From Gammaproteobacteria bacterium (GTDB lineage Bacteria; Pseudomonadota; Gammaproteobacteria; UBA6186; Azoamicaceae), in the NCBI GenBank assembly GCA_013286785.1, contig JABDFC010000001.1, positions 60,740 through 124,739 on the forward strand: a stretch of 64,000 nucleotides of DNA. The letters run 5' to 3'. Below, in pieces: positions 10,150 to 20,605 of the stretch (its first letter is position 1; each line of letters begins with the position of its first letter). The notes under the pieces are model-generated. The model was not told the origin of the DNA. It saw only the letters and a program-made list of their open reading frames with translations, and ran no database searches. Made by a program: the position numbers and the translations under genes.

Positions 10150-10986
10150 CTATCCTTTAAGCTCAACAATTCGACCCCGAACATATTCGAGCATTTGTGA
10201 CTCCATATGTCCTTCTTTTGCCAATCGACGATACCCCTCTAACGCTGCTGCCTTTTTTCCTTCTGAATCTAACGCAATCGTCGCACCTAACAACCAAAGG
10301 GGATTATTAGGCTCAAATTGCATTAATCGAAAATACTGTTTTCTGGCTAATGCGTAACTTCCCATTTGTTGATAAATATGTCCCAAAAAGGCAATATAAT
10401 TCTTATCATGAATCCTGGGACCTTTTACTTTTACCAACAAACTGAGAGCTTTTTCAGGTTCGTCTCTTCTATCATGGATCACAGCCATTAGCCTTAAAAA
10501 TTCAGGGTGGTTTTCTTCTAACCTTAGACCTGATTGCAAATAGCTTTCTGCTTCGACTAATTGATCTCTTTTCAAATAAAAAGTTACCAATTCTATCCGT
10601 GACAGTTGATGTCTGGGTGCCTCGCTTAAATTTCGAATCAGGATGTGCTCTGCTTGTGAATAATCTCCATTATTGATCAAATCAACCGCTCGCCAATAAT
10701 TTAAATCAATGTTTTCTTTGGCGGTTGGTTTAGACAATCTTTTTTCAAAGGTTCCAGCTGTCTTACTGCTTTCCAATTCCCGAGCTTGCCCTATGAGCAA
10801 GGTTTTTTCTGGTTCACTGTGAAACTCTGGTTCAACAATGGGTCGTTCTGACACTTTTGCTTCCCCGGGCAACTCTATGACTTTGTTCGATACCGACCAC
10901 GCGTTGGCATTGACTGCAAACAATAGCAGGGTTGGGAATAGTACAATCTTGATCATTTTATTAATCATCTTTATCAATTCCTTCAT
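10150..10986 (-). CDS. mshN: MSHA biogenesis TPR protein MshN
   Basis: 278 aa TPR-like protein between mshL and mshE. Confidence 0.7.
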   Translation of the reverse strand: MKELIKMINKMIKIVLFPTLLLFAVNANAWSVSNKVIELPGEAKVSERPIVEPEFHSEPEKTLLIGQARELESSKTAGTFEKRLSKPTAKENIDLNYWRAVDLINNGDYSQAEHILIRNLSEAPRHQLSRIELVTFYLKRDQLVEAESYLQSGLRLEENHPEFLRLMAVIHDRRDEPEKALSLLVKVKGPRIHDKNYIAFLGHIYQQMGSYALARKQYFRLMQFEPNNPLWLLGATIALDSEGKKAAALEGYRRLAKEGHMESQMLEYVRGRIVELKG

Positions 10987-12730
10987 GCACTTTTTGGAAC
11001 TGTGCTAAATCATTATCCATTTGTTCTGACCAGGTGCCTTCACCGACAATGATTGGTCTTAATAAAATCACCAATTCACTTTTGGTTGAGACCTGAACGG
11101 TATGTTTAAAGATATTACCCAGCAAGGGTAAATCTTTAAGAATGGGTATGCCTTGAGTTAACTCAGAATTTTGATTCTGCATTAACCCTCCGATGATCAC
11201 CATTTCACCATTTCTTGCTCTAACCATGTTATCCGATTCACGTACACTGCTTTTTGCTAATGGATAGGATTGTGCTTGACCATTCAAAGTAAAGTTTTTA
11301 ATATCATCTTCAACATCGCTAATGGTCGGGTGAATATGGAGTGTCACCTCGTCGGTATCGGTAATGTGCGGGGTAACATCTAGCGCAATCCCAGAGAAGA
11401 ACGAATCAAACGTCACATTGGGAGTGGTTTGAGAAGTCGATGTAGAAGACGTCGTTGTCGTTGAAACGTTCGTAATAAAAAACCTATCAAACCCAATTTT
11501 GATCAAGGCTTTTTGATTATTGATGGTCGACACCCTTGGACTTGAAAGAACGTGTACTTTACCCTGCGCGCCTAATAGCTCGATAAAGGTTCCTAAGTTC
11601 TTAAAATTGGTTGATAAGGCAAAGACACCCCCATACGATTGCGTATTTGACGCAGCGTTCACTTTAGGCTGGTTTGGATTAATATCCAGCGGACTGGGCA
11701 ATGCCGAGTTTAAGACAGGGAATGTACCGTCACTGGTAATCTGAGACGAAATTGTTTGCCCACCGTATTGGGTTGCATTGAGTCTTCCACTGACCAGAGC
11801 CCAGTTGATCCCAGCCTGGAAGCTATCATTTAAATCGACTTCGATGATTTTTGCCTCTAAGATTACCTGCCTATTTAAAGAGAGCTCCGCACTCTTTAGA
11901 AAATCTTCGACTTTTTTCAATTCATCTGGCATCGCCTGAACAACGACTAAACTGGCTAAGGGGCTGACAGCGACTGTTCGACCATCACCTGTTCCAACAA
12001 TGGTTTGAATTGCAGTTTTGAGTTCTTGCCAAAAATCTGCTTTGGAAGTCGTCGATATCCGACTGTTGATAGCGGTTTGATCAGATTGATCGGATGAACC
12101 AGACGTTGTTGTCGTCGTACCGGTTCCAGTTGTAGGATTTGAAGTGCCCGATCCATTGGTACTAGATGACTTCAAGGTACCTGCAGAAACTTGGGTTTCT
12201 GAATCACCACTACGAGTAATGTCTAAATAATTCACCGAAAAAGCACGCGTTTGCAAAGTCGCTGGTAAAATTTCGATCCCTTGGGTAGTTTGCCGATAGT
12301 CAAAACCATAGACATTACGAACCGTTTCTAGGACTTCTCGAACCGTGACTTTTTTAAGTTGTAACGAAATTTTACCATCGACATTGGGATGAACGGTAAT
12401 ATTATAGGGCGTATCTTCAACCAAACTCAAGAAAAACGATCGCGCAGGTACCTGATCGGCAACCAAATCGAATCGTTTTTCGGCATTTGCCATATCCTTT
12501 CCTTTTGTTTCTGATAATGTCGGTGCAAACGCTTTCTGAACTTCATCAGGCAAACTGGTGGTGGAACGCTTACGAATCAATGCATTATCGTCGGATGCTT
12601 CCTGCAAGACTTCTTCCATCTCTTTATTTGCCGTGCGTTTTTCTGGAGGTAATTGACAACCCAAAAGCAGTAAAATAGCAATCAATGCTCCAATAAATTT
12701 TAACAAACCACACTCTTTATTGTTTCTCAT
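10961..12730 (-). CDS. mshL: MSHA secretin MshL
   Basis: 589 aa lipoprotein-like secretin (LLLLGCQ lipobox; secretin signature VPILKDLPLLGNIF form). Confidence 0.9.
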   Translation of the reverse strand: MRNNKECGLLKFIGALIAILLLLGCQLPPEKRTANKEMEEVLQEASDDNALIRKRSTTSLPDEVQKAFAPTLSETKGKDMANAEKRFDLVADQVPARSFFLSLVEDTPYNITVHPNVDGKISLQLKKVTVREVLETVRNVYGFDYRQTTQGIEILPATLQTRAFSVNYLDITRSGDSETQVSAGTLKSSSTNGSGTSNPTTGTGTTTTTSGSSDQSDQTAINSRISTTSKADFWQELKTAIQTIVGTGDGRTVAVSPLASLVVVQAMPDELKKVEDFLKSAELSLNRQVILEAKIIEVDLNDSFQAGINWALVSGRLNATQYGGQTISSQITSDGTFPVLNSALPSPLDINPNQPKVNAASNTQSYGGVFALSTNFKNLGTFIELLGAQGKVHVLSSPRVSTINNQKALIKIGFDRFFITNVSTTTTSSTSTSQTTPNVTFDSFFSGIALDVTPHITDTDEVTLHIHPTISDVEDDIKNFTLNGQAQSYPLAKSSVRESDNMVRARNGEMVIIGGLMQNQNSELTQGIPILKDLPLLGNIFKHTVQVSTKSELVILLRPIIVGEGTWSEQMDNDLAQFQKVHEGIDKDD

Positions 12731-13086
12731 TTTGCTGTTTCCTTTATTTGATCATCAATTAAACGCAACTTGAGCTCACCTTTACTTCCAACCAGCTTGA
12801 CTTGATACTGCTCAATTGATTTAACCTCTTCATCACCAACTTTATCGCCCACCCTTACAACGTTGTCATTGATAACAGCAAGCTTATTATTTTCTGAAAT
12901 TAAGATGGCACTCAAAACAAAGCTCGTCGTGTCTGATGGCTCTTTATTTTTAGATGATTCTTCTGCCGTGTAATCCATTGGCGCTGTCGGATCTACTAAT
13001 GCTGCAAACAACGACTCGAAGTAGAACAGAAGCACGATTATTTTTCCGATCAGAACCAGTTTTTTAAACACCGATCCACCCCTCAT
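12727..13086 (-). CDS. mshK: MSHA biogenesis protein MshK-like
   Basis: 119 aa, DPTAPMDY motif, position. Confidence 0.65.
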   Translation of the reverse strand: MRGGSVFKKLVLIGKIIVLLFYFESLFAALVDPTAPMDYTAEESSKNKEPSDTTSFVLSAILISENNKLAVINDNVVRVGDKVGDEEVKSIEQYQVKLVGSKGELKLRLIDDQIKETAK

Positions 13087-13729
13087 CTAAACCAAGTGTA
13101 TGTAAATAAATCGTAATTTTCGCTTGTGGATATTTCACCACTTCGTAACTTAATGTATCCCAAATAACCATCGAGTCTTGTTGTTCTACCGCCTGTAAAA
13201 ATTGTAATGTTTCAAAATATCCACCTAACATTTCAATTTTTAAACCATGCGTAAAGGCCTGCAGGGTTACCGACTTATCTCCGTCTTGGATAACCTTTGA
13301 CGGGAAAAGTGCTTTCGTTTCAAGGCTCTCCATATTAACCAAGGTTAAACCACTGGTTTTGGCAATAATACCTTGCAAGATTATTGCCATCTGCTTTGCG
13401 GAAACCATTTTTTTAGTACCATCAACAATTTTCTTATTTAATGCGTCGTCTTCTAGTTTCAATTCCCTCACCTGATCAATTAACACAGAAGTTGGGTTTC
13501 GACCAACGACTTCGGAGATACTATCAATCTGTCCTTCCAACAGGTTAATTTGGGATTTTATATCGTCGGCTTTTTTGGCAATTTCTTCATCAGTCGCCAT
13601 CACATAATCATATAAAATCGTATGCCAAGTAGCATAAACAACTGCGATCAAGGCACCGCAAATGAGAATTCTCTCTCGCAAAGTAAATGCATTATATCTT
13701 TTTTCAAGTAATGCCATTAGTTCTTTCAT
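13064..13729 (-). CDS. mshJ: MSHA biogenesis protein MshJ-like (PilO-like)
   Basis: 221 aa, one N-terminal TM and coiled coil, position. Confidence 0.65.
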   Translation of the reverse strand: MKELMALLEKRYNAFTLRERILICGALIAVVYATWHTILYDYVMATDEEIAKKADDIKSQINLLEGQIDSISEVVGRNPTSVLIDQVRELKLEDDALNKKIVDGTKKMVSAKQMAIILQGIIAKTSGLTLVNMESLETKALFPSKVIQDGDKSVTLQAFTHGLKIEMLGGYFETLQFLQAVEQQDSMVIWDTLSYEVVKYPQAKITIYLHTLGLDEGWIGV

Positions 13730-14328
13730 GGTTCATCAACCGCCTTGGTTTCTAATTCAAAACCAATTTGATTTGTTTTATCGTCTGTCGATATTTTAAA
13801 TAATTGGAAAGTTTTTCCACTAAAAACCGCCTCGGAACTTAACCCAGAAATTAATAAAGGAACATAATCTGGTTTTAATGTTATTCCCTCTATTGATAAG
13901 TTTCCTCCGCTATCCTTTATACTGAAGCTGGTTAGCCACAAACCCGTTACCGCTCTTTTGGCCAATGACACAAAATAATCTGAGAAATTTATATTCTTTC
14001 CACTTTGAGCCACGGCCAGTTGGCCCAGAATTTCCAATTTTGATTGCTTATCATCTTGATATTTTTTTATTTGAGCCACAATATCATTCCTGGTTTGCTC
14101 TTCCGGCATTTGCCCAGAAATCACTTGCAGCTTTTGTGATTTTGCTTGTTGCTCTTTATCTAAAACACTATATTCTTTCTTAATCGTTAAGTGTTTAACC
14201 ATATCTATTGTCGTAGTAATAAATATGATCGAAAAAAAAACCGAGAACAAAACGACCGCTTCTTTGAATTCAAACCGAATCTTAAATTTCTGTTTTTCAA
14301 CCTGGTATAAATTTATTTGTTGACTCAT
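13726..14328 (-). CDS. PilN-like MSHA biogenesis protein
   Basis: 200 aa, MSQQINLYQVEKQKF PilN-like N-terminus followed by TM; 4-bp overlaps with neighbours. Confidence 0.65.
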   Translation of the reverse strand: MSQQINLYQVEKQKFKIRFEFKEAVVLFSVFFSIIFITTTIDMVKHLTIKKEYSVLDKEQQAKSQKLQVISGQMPEEQTRNDIVAQIKKYQDDKQSKLEILGQLAVAQSGKNINFSDYFVSLAKRAVTGLWLTSFSIKDSGGNLSIEGITLKPDYVPLLISGLSSEAVFSGKTFQLFKISTDDKTNQIGFELETKAVDEP

Positions 14329-15272
14329 AAAGCCACACTCCCTTGTCTTAAGGAGGCGGCTATCGCCAATAAAAAGGCGGGTTCTTTTTCTTCTGCAATC
14401 GGTTTTTCAATGGTTAAATATTCCGTTATTTTTATTGGGTATACTTCGGAACCTAAAGAATTTTTGAGTGATTGAGCAATTAGCTCCTTATCAATTTTCG
14501 TTGGCGCCAAAAGAATCGTATTTTGTATAGATTGTTTAAAAACACTATTAATATAATCAAAAGATCTTTGGACTTCTAAGGCGAGTGATTCTAGCGTCCC
14601 ACTGTCTTGTTCAGGTTCTTTACCCAAGTTTTCCAACTTCAGTTCAAATGAACGCGTAATACAAATTTCATCTCCTCGACATAAAATAATTTTCCCGCCT
14701 TTTTCCCATAATTGAACAAGAGCACAACTTTTTAACTCCGGTGGACGCCGACTAATAATGTTTTTTAACACTAATTCTGGTATATCAATATAGGTTAAAA
14801 CCAGGCCAGAATTACTGATTAACTCCTCAATCTTAGGAATGAGCGCTTTTTGCATAGCAACCGCATAGATCATTTTCATGCTGTCTTTGGCACGAACAAA
14901 GGGTAACTCGAACGTATCGATCACCGCTTCTTCAATGGGATAACTAATGGAATCTTTGATTAACCAACGAATGGCCCTAGACACTTCATCCTTAGCTACC
15001 GCTGGCGCATCCACTAAATTCAAACTGTAATGCGTGGCATCCAACACATAAGTACAAGGCACTCCGGCCAAATCATTTTCGCGAACAAAATTCGCCAAGG
15101 CTTCTTGTTTCGCAGCCAGGGTCTCTGCCTCGGCCATTATTTCGGCTTTCACCAGGGCTTTATTCTCTTGGATGACGGCATAGGCAAGCGTCAGCGTACT
15201 GGCAGATTCGACGATCCCCACCATGCCTTCCTTTTGGCTTTTCTTCTTTTTCCAGCCCAATGCCCACTTCAC
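14325..15272 (-). CDS. mshI: MSHA biogenesis protein MshI (PilM-like)
   Basis: 315 aa PilM/MshI-like, first gene of the operon. Confidence 0.65.
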   Translation of the reverse strand: MKWALGWKKKKSQKEGMVGIVESASTLTLAYAVIQENKALVKAEIMAEAETLAAKQEALANFVRENDLAGVPCTYVLDATHYSLNLVDAPAVAKDEVSRAIRWLIKDSISYPIEEAVIDTFELPFVRAKDSMKMIYAVAMQKALIPKIEELISNSGLVLTYIDIPELVLKNIISRRPPELKSCALVQLWEKGGKIILCRGDEICITRSFELKLENLGKEPEQDSGTLESLALEVQRSFDYINSVFKQSIQNTILLAPTKIDKELIAQSLKNSLGSEVYPIKITEYLTIEKPIAEEKEPAFLLAIAASLRQGSVAL

Positions 15273-15465
15273 ACGCTTTACTCTCTTTACTTAGATCTCT
15301 TTTTTATTGTAGTATCACTACTAACTTGTGCAAGCTTACTACACTGATTGGTCAGCTGAAGTTTGAGCCGAGTGCGACCGATAATATAAATAAGTAAAGA
15401 CATTTTTGAACAAAAGTGTTTACACTAAATAGCCGAACAAATATCGAACTGGTGCGAAAGTTATA

Positions 15466-16410
15466 ATGTGTAGGGTCAACAAAAATTATTTAATAAGAAT
15501 CAATCTGTTAGCAATTATTCTGCTGGGCGGACTGGGCTTATTGAACCCTGTTTTTGCCTTAACTTTCCCCTTACCCAAAACTGGCGATATTGTTGGCGAA
15601 ATCCAAACCACGACCGTCAGGAAAGGAGAGTCCTTAGGTGAAATAGGTCGACGCTTTGACATCGGAGTCTATGAGATGATCGAGGCAAATCCAAACTTGG
15701 ATCCTTGGTTACCCACCCCGGGCGCCATTGTGGTGATTCCCACACAATTCATTTTACCCCCAGTTCCCAAAACAGGGATGGTGTTAAACCTCGCTGAAAT
15801 GCGCTTATATTATTTTCATCCGGATAAACCAATGGTGACCACTCATCCCCTGGGAATCGGCAAGAAAGGATGGTTTACCCCGTTAGGCAAAACGGTCATT
15901 ACCGGCAAGAAAAAAGATCCGGCTTGGTATCCCCCCGAGTCGATTCGACAAGAACACATTGCCAAAGGCGACGTGCTGCCCTTAGTTGTCGCAGGCGGTA
16001 CCCCCGAAAACCCGTTGGGACGCTATGCTTTTTACTTAGATTCAAAAGGCCTCGCAGCCAAAGGCGCATTCTTGATCCATGGGACCAATCGACCTGCCGG
16101 GGTAGGGGTTCGAACCACACACGGCTGTATTCGGTTATTCCCAGAAGATGTGGAAGCCCTGTTTAATATTGTCCCGATTGGAACACCCGTTCGAATTATC
16201 CACGAACCTTATAAAGTGGGCTGGCGGGACAATCATTTGTTTTTAGAAGCGCACCAACCCTTAACCGAACCGCAATATGCAGGCTCTGACAGTCTGGTGC
16301 GTTTAACCAAGATCATTGAAAGTGCTATTGCTGGCAGCCATCTGGTCAATTGGACCAGCGCGAAAATGACCGCAAAATCTGCTCACGGTTACCCCGTTCG
16401 AATCGATTAG
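15466..16410 (+). CDS. L,D-transpeptidase (YkuD/ErfK family) with LysM-like region
   Basis: 314 aa; IHGTNRPAGVGVRTTHGCIRLFPED catalytic motif; signal peptide. Confidence 0.92.
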   Translation: MCRVNKNYLIRINLLAIILLGGLGLLNPVFALTFPLPKTGDIVGEIQTTTVRKGESLGEIGRRFDIGVYEMIEANPNLDPWLPTPGAIVVIPTQFILPPVPKTGMVLNLAEMRLYYFHPDKPMVTTHPLGIGKKGWFTPLGKTVITGKKKDPAWYPPESIRQEHIAKGDVLPLVVAGGTPENPLGRYAFYLDSKGLAAKGAFLIHGTNRPAGVGVRTTHGCIRLFPEDVEALFNIVPIGTPVRIIHEPYKVGWRDNHLFLEAHQPLTEPQYAGSDSLVRLTKIIESAIAGSHLVNWTSAKMTAKSAHGYPVRID

Positions 16411-16420
16411 CCCCAAAAAA

Positions 16421-16442
16421 AGAACCCCCGTTAGGGGGTTCT
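16421..16442 (-). terminator. Rho-independent terminator
   Basis: AGAACCCCC-GTTA-GGGGGTTCT hairpin; U-tract lies on the minus-strand side (AAAAAAA at 16414-16420 on +). Confidence 0.7.
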
Positions 16443-16465
16443 TAGTAGGTCAATAGTGAAAAGTA

Positions 16466-16615
16466 TTATTTTCCACCATATTCATGTTTCGCTTTTTCAA
16501 CTTTGTGTCTCATTTCTGGTTCATGATGACCACATTTCTTTTGGCAACCTGCTAAAACAGCGATAGGCGCCAAAATTAAACTCAACACAACTGCTTTTGT
16601 TACTATTTTCTTCAT
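16466..16615 (-). CDS. small lipoprotein, 49 aa
   Basis: Not in ORF track (<60 aa). MKKIVTKAVVLSLILAPIAVLAGCQKKCGHHEPEMRHKVEKAKHEYGGK; LAGC lipobox; followed by terminator. Confidence 0.75.
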   Translation of the reverse strand: MKKIVTKAVVLSLILAPIAVLAGCQKKCGHHEPEMRHKVEKAKHEYGGK

Positions 16616-16687
16616 GACAACACTCCCCTTCAGTTTAATTAAACCTATAAGCTAAGATTAGACAAATTTAATTAATTTGCCAAACTA

Positions 16688-17689
16688 TTAACCTTTAGGT
16701 CTCCGCATAAATAATGCTTTCATAGCCTCTTTTGGCGACACTTCGTGCTTAATCACACGAAACACCTGTTCAGCAATCGGCAAATCCACTTGGTAAGCCT
16801 TTGCTAAACGACAAAGCTGTTCCACATTGTACACTGCTTCGACGACTTGACCAATCTGTTGTAATGCCTCGGTTTCGGTTAACCCTTCGGCCAATGCTAA
16901 ACCAAAACGACGATTACGGGATTGATTATCGGTACAGGTTAAAATAACATCCCCACATCCTGCAAGCCCCATTAATGTTTCGGCCCGCGCACCTAGGGCT
17001 TCTCCCAAGCGAATCATTTCTGCCAAACCACCCGTAATGAGTGCTGCGCGAGCGTTTGCGCCAAATTTAACGCCATCTGACAACCCCACGGCAACGGCTA
17101 ATACGTTTTTGACTACGCCCCCAAATTGCACACCAATAATGTCATCTGTCGTTTCAACTCGAAACTGCTCTCCATTAAATTGCTCGGCTAAGGCCTCCGC
17201 AAACGCACGATCCTTAGATGCCAAAGCAACAGCCGTCGGAAGCCCTAAGGCCACTTCCTTCGCGAAGCTCGGCCCCGATAAAACCGCAACTGTTTGCTCC
17301 AAACCCAACTCTCGTTCCACGACTTGATGTAAAAAATTGCCAGTCACGGGTTCTAGCCCTTTCGTTGCCCAGAGTAGTCGATGTTTCTCGATCAAAAACG
17401 GCTTTAGACTATTTAAGGCATCGGCAAACGCATGACTCGGAACCACGATTAAAATGTCCTGTACGGCTTGCATGGCCAAAGAGAGCTCTGTACAGATCTC
17501 TACATTGCTTGGCAAATTTACTTCGGGTAAATAGCGCGCATTACATCGGGTCTGGATCATTTCGGTTAACAGTGATTGATCTCGATCCCACAAATGAACG
17601 GTCTGCCCATTCTTCGCCAACACAAGCGCTAAGGCAGTTCCCCAAGAGCCTGCTCCTAACACAGCGATGGTTTGACGGTTTATTTGCAT
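16688..17689 (-). CDS. gpsA: glycerol-3-phosphate dehydrogenase [NAD(P)+]
   Basis: GAGSWGTALA motif; start trimmed to MQINRQT. Confidence 0.95.
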   Translation of the reverse strand: MQINRQTIAVLGAGSWGTALALVLAKNGQTVHLWDRDQSLLTEMIQTRCNARYLPEVNLPSNVEICTELSLAMQAVQDILIVVPSHAFADALNSLKPFLIEKHRLLWATKGLEPVTGNFLHQVVERELGLEQTVAVLSGPSFAKEVALGLPTAVALASKDRAFAEALAEQFNGEQFRVETTDDIIGVQFGGVVKNVLAVAVGLSDGVKFGANARAALITGGLAEMIRLGEALGARAETLMGLAGCGDVILTCTDNQSRNRRFGLALAEGLTETEALQQIGQVVEAVYNVEQLCRLAKAYQVDLPIAEQVFRVIKHEVSPKEAMKALFMRRPKG

Positions 17690-17690
17690 A

Positions 17691-18218
17691 TTATTCCGCG
17701 ATGACACCTTCTTTTGTCCCGCCTTCCTTTTGGGTCGCGAGATGCTGGGCATACATCGCTTCAAAATTGATGGGCGGTAACACTAATTGCGGAAACCCAC
17801 CACGGGTTGCAAGATTAGAAACGGTTTCTCGGACATAAGGAAAAAGCACTGTGGAACAGGTTGTCGCCAGAACTTGTTGCACTACTTCTTCTGGCATATT
17901 CTTGACCGTAAATGCCCCAGCCTGCTGGATATCAATGAGAAAAGCCGGTTTTTCTTTGTCACCTTCTCCTAATTTAACTTGGACGGTGACATGCAAGACC
18001 ACTTCATACACAGAGTCTGCTTCGGCTAATATCTGTGAGCCCATCTGCAGATCAAAATCGATTTTGGGTTTCCACTCTTCGTTAAATATTTGAGGGACAT
18101 GCGGCGCTTCAAAAGAAAGATCTTTTAAATAAACACTGTGCACATTAAACAGCGGTCCCATTTCGGATTCGCCGTGACCATTTACTTTTTTCGCATGATT
18201 CAAAGATGTTTGTGTCAT
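17691..18218 (-). CDS. secB: protein-export chaperone SecB
   Basis: SecB family sequence (YLKDLSFEAPHVPQIF, FPYVRETVSNLATRGGFPQLVLPPINF). Confidence 0.95.
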   Translation of the reverse strand: MTQTSLNHAKKVNGHGESEMGPLFNVHSVYLKDLSFEAPHVPQIFNEEWKPKIDFDLQMGSQILAEADSVYEVVLHVTVQVKLGEGDKEKPAFLIDIQQAGAFTVKNMPEEVVQQVLATTCSTVLFPYVRETVSNLATRGGFPQLVLPPINFEAMYAQHLATQKEGGTKEGVIAE

Positions 18219-18238
18219 AGTTCTCTTTCCGGTTAATG

Positions 18239-18502
18239 TCAATGAATTCTATCATCGAGCCAATGTTTCAGTTCGTCCCTTTCATATAATTTCTGGAGAT
18301 CTGCAAATCCACCCACGTGTTTTGATCCAATAAAGATTTGTGGAACGGTTCTTCGACCACTTAAACGTTCCATTTCTGCACGCTTGATGGGATCGTCGTC
18401 CACTCGAACTTCTTCGTAAGGTATGTTTTGGCTTGTTAATAATTCCTTGGCTCGCACGCAATAGGGACAAATTAAGGTACTGTAAATAATGACTGATTTC
18501 AT
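18239..18502 (-). CDS. grxC: glutaredoxin 3
   Basis: CPYC active site, TVPQIFIGxxHVGG. Confidence 0.93.
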   Translation of the reverse strand: MKSVIIYSTLICPYCVRAKELLTSQNIPYEEVRVDDDPIKRAEMERLSGRRTVPQIFIGSKHVGGFADLQKLYERDELKHWLDDRIH

Positions 18503-18924
18503 GATTTTACCAACGGCAATCCTGCTCTTGTCCAAGCTGGTATTCCCCCCCTTAAAATCGACAACTGCTTAAACCCTTTTTGCTGTAACTCCTGCCCTAC
18601 CTTCGACGTTTCCTGATCCAGGCTACCCACCACAATCACGGGTTTGTCTGCATATTGCATCAACACAGCGATTTTTTTCTCCAATGATTGACGAGGAACT
18701 GTATGCGATCCCAAGATATGCCCTGATTGAAAAGCCGATTCACCGCGAATATCAAAAATCTGAGCTTCGGTGCGATTCATCATTTGTACTGCAACTTCAG
18801 GATTCACTTCAGGGAGCCCAAATTGCCGCCCGATCCATTCATTGATCAGTAACGCCACCAACACCACCACAAACAGGGAAGCTAAAATCCAATGATTAGT
18901 TATAAAGACAACAAATTGATCCAT
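18499..18924 (-). CDS. rhodanese-domain membrane protein
   Basis: 141 aa, N-terminal TM, rhodanese-like fold (IFDIRGESAFQSGHI...GGIPAWTRAGLPL). Confidence 0.85.
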   Translation of the reverse strand: MDQFVVFITNHWILASLFVVVLVALLINEWIGRQFGLPEVNPEVAVQMMNRTEAQIFDIRGESAFQSGHILGSHTVPRQSLEKKIAVLMQYADKPVIVVGSLDQETSKVGQELQQKGFKQLSILRGGIPAWTRAGLPLVKS

Positions 18925-19066
18925 AACAACGTTACTCAGTGATGTAAGCGGGGGATTATAACCGAAATCAATACGCTATGAAAACAGTTCCCTCAGCAGG
19001 ACTCCCGTGTCATTATTGGTATTCTGTTTTATATTAACTAACACTAACCGGCAAAAGGCCATTGTC

Positions 19067-20605
19067 ATGAAACCAAATCCGATCGTTTTGATCATATTAG
19101 ATGGGTGGGGTAGCGGCGAACCCAGTGCCATAAACGCAATCACCAGCGCCAAAACCCCAACTTGGAATAAATTATTGGCCACCTGTCCGAATACAACGTT
19201 ATCGGCTTCTGGCTTAGATGTTGGGCTTCCCAACCATCAAATGGGAAATTCGGAAGTAGGGCACTTAACCATCGGAGCAGGCCGCGTCATTTTGCAAGAT
19301 TTAACACGCATTTCTCAAGCCATTGAAAACGGCAGTTTTGATCAAAATCCCATTCTCACAGATGTTCTCCAGAAAATTGCAAATACACCCCGTTCTTTAC
19401 ACATTCTTGGTTTGCTCTCACCCGGCGGCGTTCACAGTCATGAAGAACACATTCACGCACTGGTACGCCTCGCGGCAAATAAAAAGGTGGCGAATATTTT
19501 TATCCACGCCATCTTAGATGGACGAGACACGCCTCCAGAAAGTGCTAAGGCATCCCTACAAGCACTCCAAAAAGTCTGTCACGCACTGCCTTCTTCCAGC
19601 CACGCCAGAATCGCCTCTCTTTGCGGTCGTTATTATGCCATGGATCGTGATCAACGCTATGAACGCACACAACGATTCTATGAGTGCCTGACCGAAGGCA
19701 ATGCTCCCTGGTTTTACACTTCGGCAACCGAAGCGTTGATTGCGGCTTATGCTCGCGGTGAAACCGATGAGTTTGTAACCCCCACCATTCTCTCACCCAT
19801 GGCACCCATTGTGGATCAGGATGCCGTTATTTTTATGAACTTTCGTTCTGATCGTGCCCGACAATTAAGTTATGCCTTAAGTGATCCAAATTTCACTGGA
19901 TTTGCCCGAACGGTACGACCAACATTATCAGCCTTTGCCACATTAACCGAGTATGCAAGTACACTCCCAGCCAAGGTTATTTTTCCTCCGGAACCCTTAC
20001 ACAATATGCTGGGCGAATATTACGAATCGAATCGAATGCGCCAACTGCGAATGGCAGAAACCGAAAAATATGCCCATGTGACTTTTTTTCTGAACGGCGG
20101 ACGTGAACAACCCTTCGAAGGGGAAGACAGAATATTAGTGCCCTCCCCTAAAGTGGCCACTTATGATCTCTCTCCTAAAATGAGTGCGGTCGAACTGACA
20201 GAACAATTAGTGACGGCTATCCAAAAAAAATCTCATGAGGTCATTATTTGCAATTATGCCAATGCCGACATGGTAGGACACACAGGTAATTTTCAAGCAA
20301 CCGTTGCCGCGATTGAAACTCTGGATGCTTGTCTTGAGAAAGTGATTACCGCTCTGCAAACGGTTGGCGGAGAAGCCGTTATTACAGCGGATCATGGCAA
20401 TGCTGAAATGATGTTTGATGATACAACACACCAACCTCATACGGCCCATACAACCCGTCGTGTTCCGTTTGTTTATGTGGGCCGCCCGGCCACGATTACA
20501 GAAACAACTGGAACGCTCCGCGATGTCGCTCCCACTCTCTTAGCCCTGCAGGGTCTGACGAAACCAACCGAAATGACTGGCAACGCTTTACTGCAATTAA
20601 AATAG
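19067..20605 (+). CDS. gpmI: 2,3-bisphosphoglycerate-independent phosphoglycerate mutase
   Basis: LDGWG, GNSEVGH, ADHGNAEMM motifs. Confidence 0.96.
   Translation: MKPNPIVLIILDGWGSGEPSAINAITSAKTPTWNKLLATCPNTTLSASGLDVGLPNHQMGNSEVGHLTIGAGRVILQDLTRISQAIENGSFDQNPILTDVLQKIANTPRSLHILGLLSPGGVHSHEEHIHALVRLAANKKVANIFIHAILDGRDTPPESAKASLQALQKVCHALPSSSHARIASLCGRYYAMDRDQRYERTQRFYECLTEGNAPWFYTSATEALIAAYARGETDEFVTPTILSPMAPIVDQDAVIFMNFRSDRARQLSYALSDPNFTGFARTVRPTLSAFATLTEYASTLPAKVIFPPEPLHNMLGEYYESNRMRQLRMAETEKYAHVTFFLNGGREQPFEGEDRILVPSPKVATYDLSPKMSAVELTEQLVTAIQKKSHEVIICNYANADMVGHTGNFQATVAAIETLDACLEKVITALQTVGGEAVITADHGNAEMMFDDTTHQPHTAHTTRRVPFVYVGRPATITETTGTLRDVAPTLLALQGLTKPTEMTGNALLQLK

Noticed and set aside
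18976-19233. Minus ORF MGSPTSKPEADNVVFG...
   Set aside because: Overlaps the start of gpmI on the opposite strand; no supporting features.
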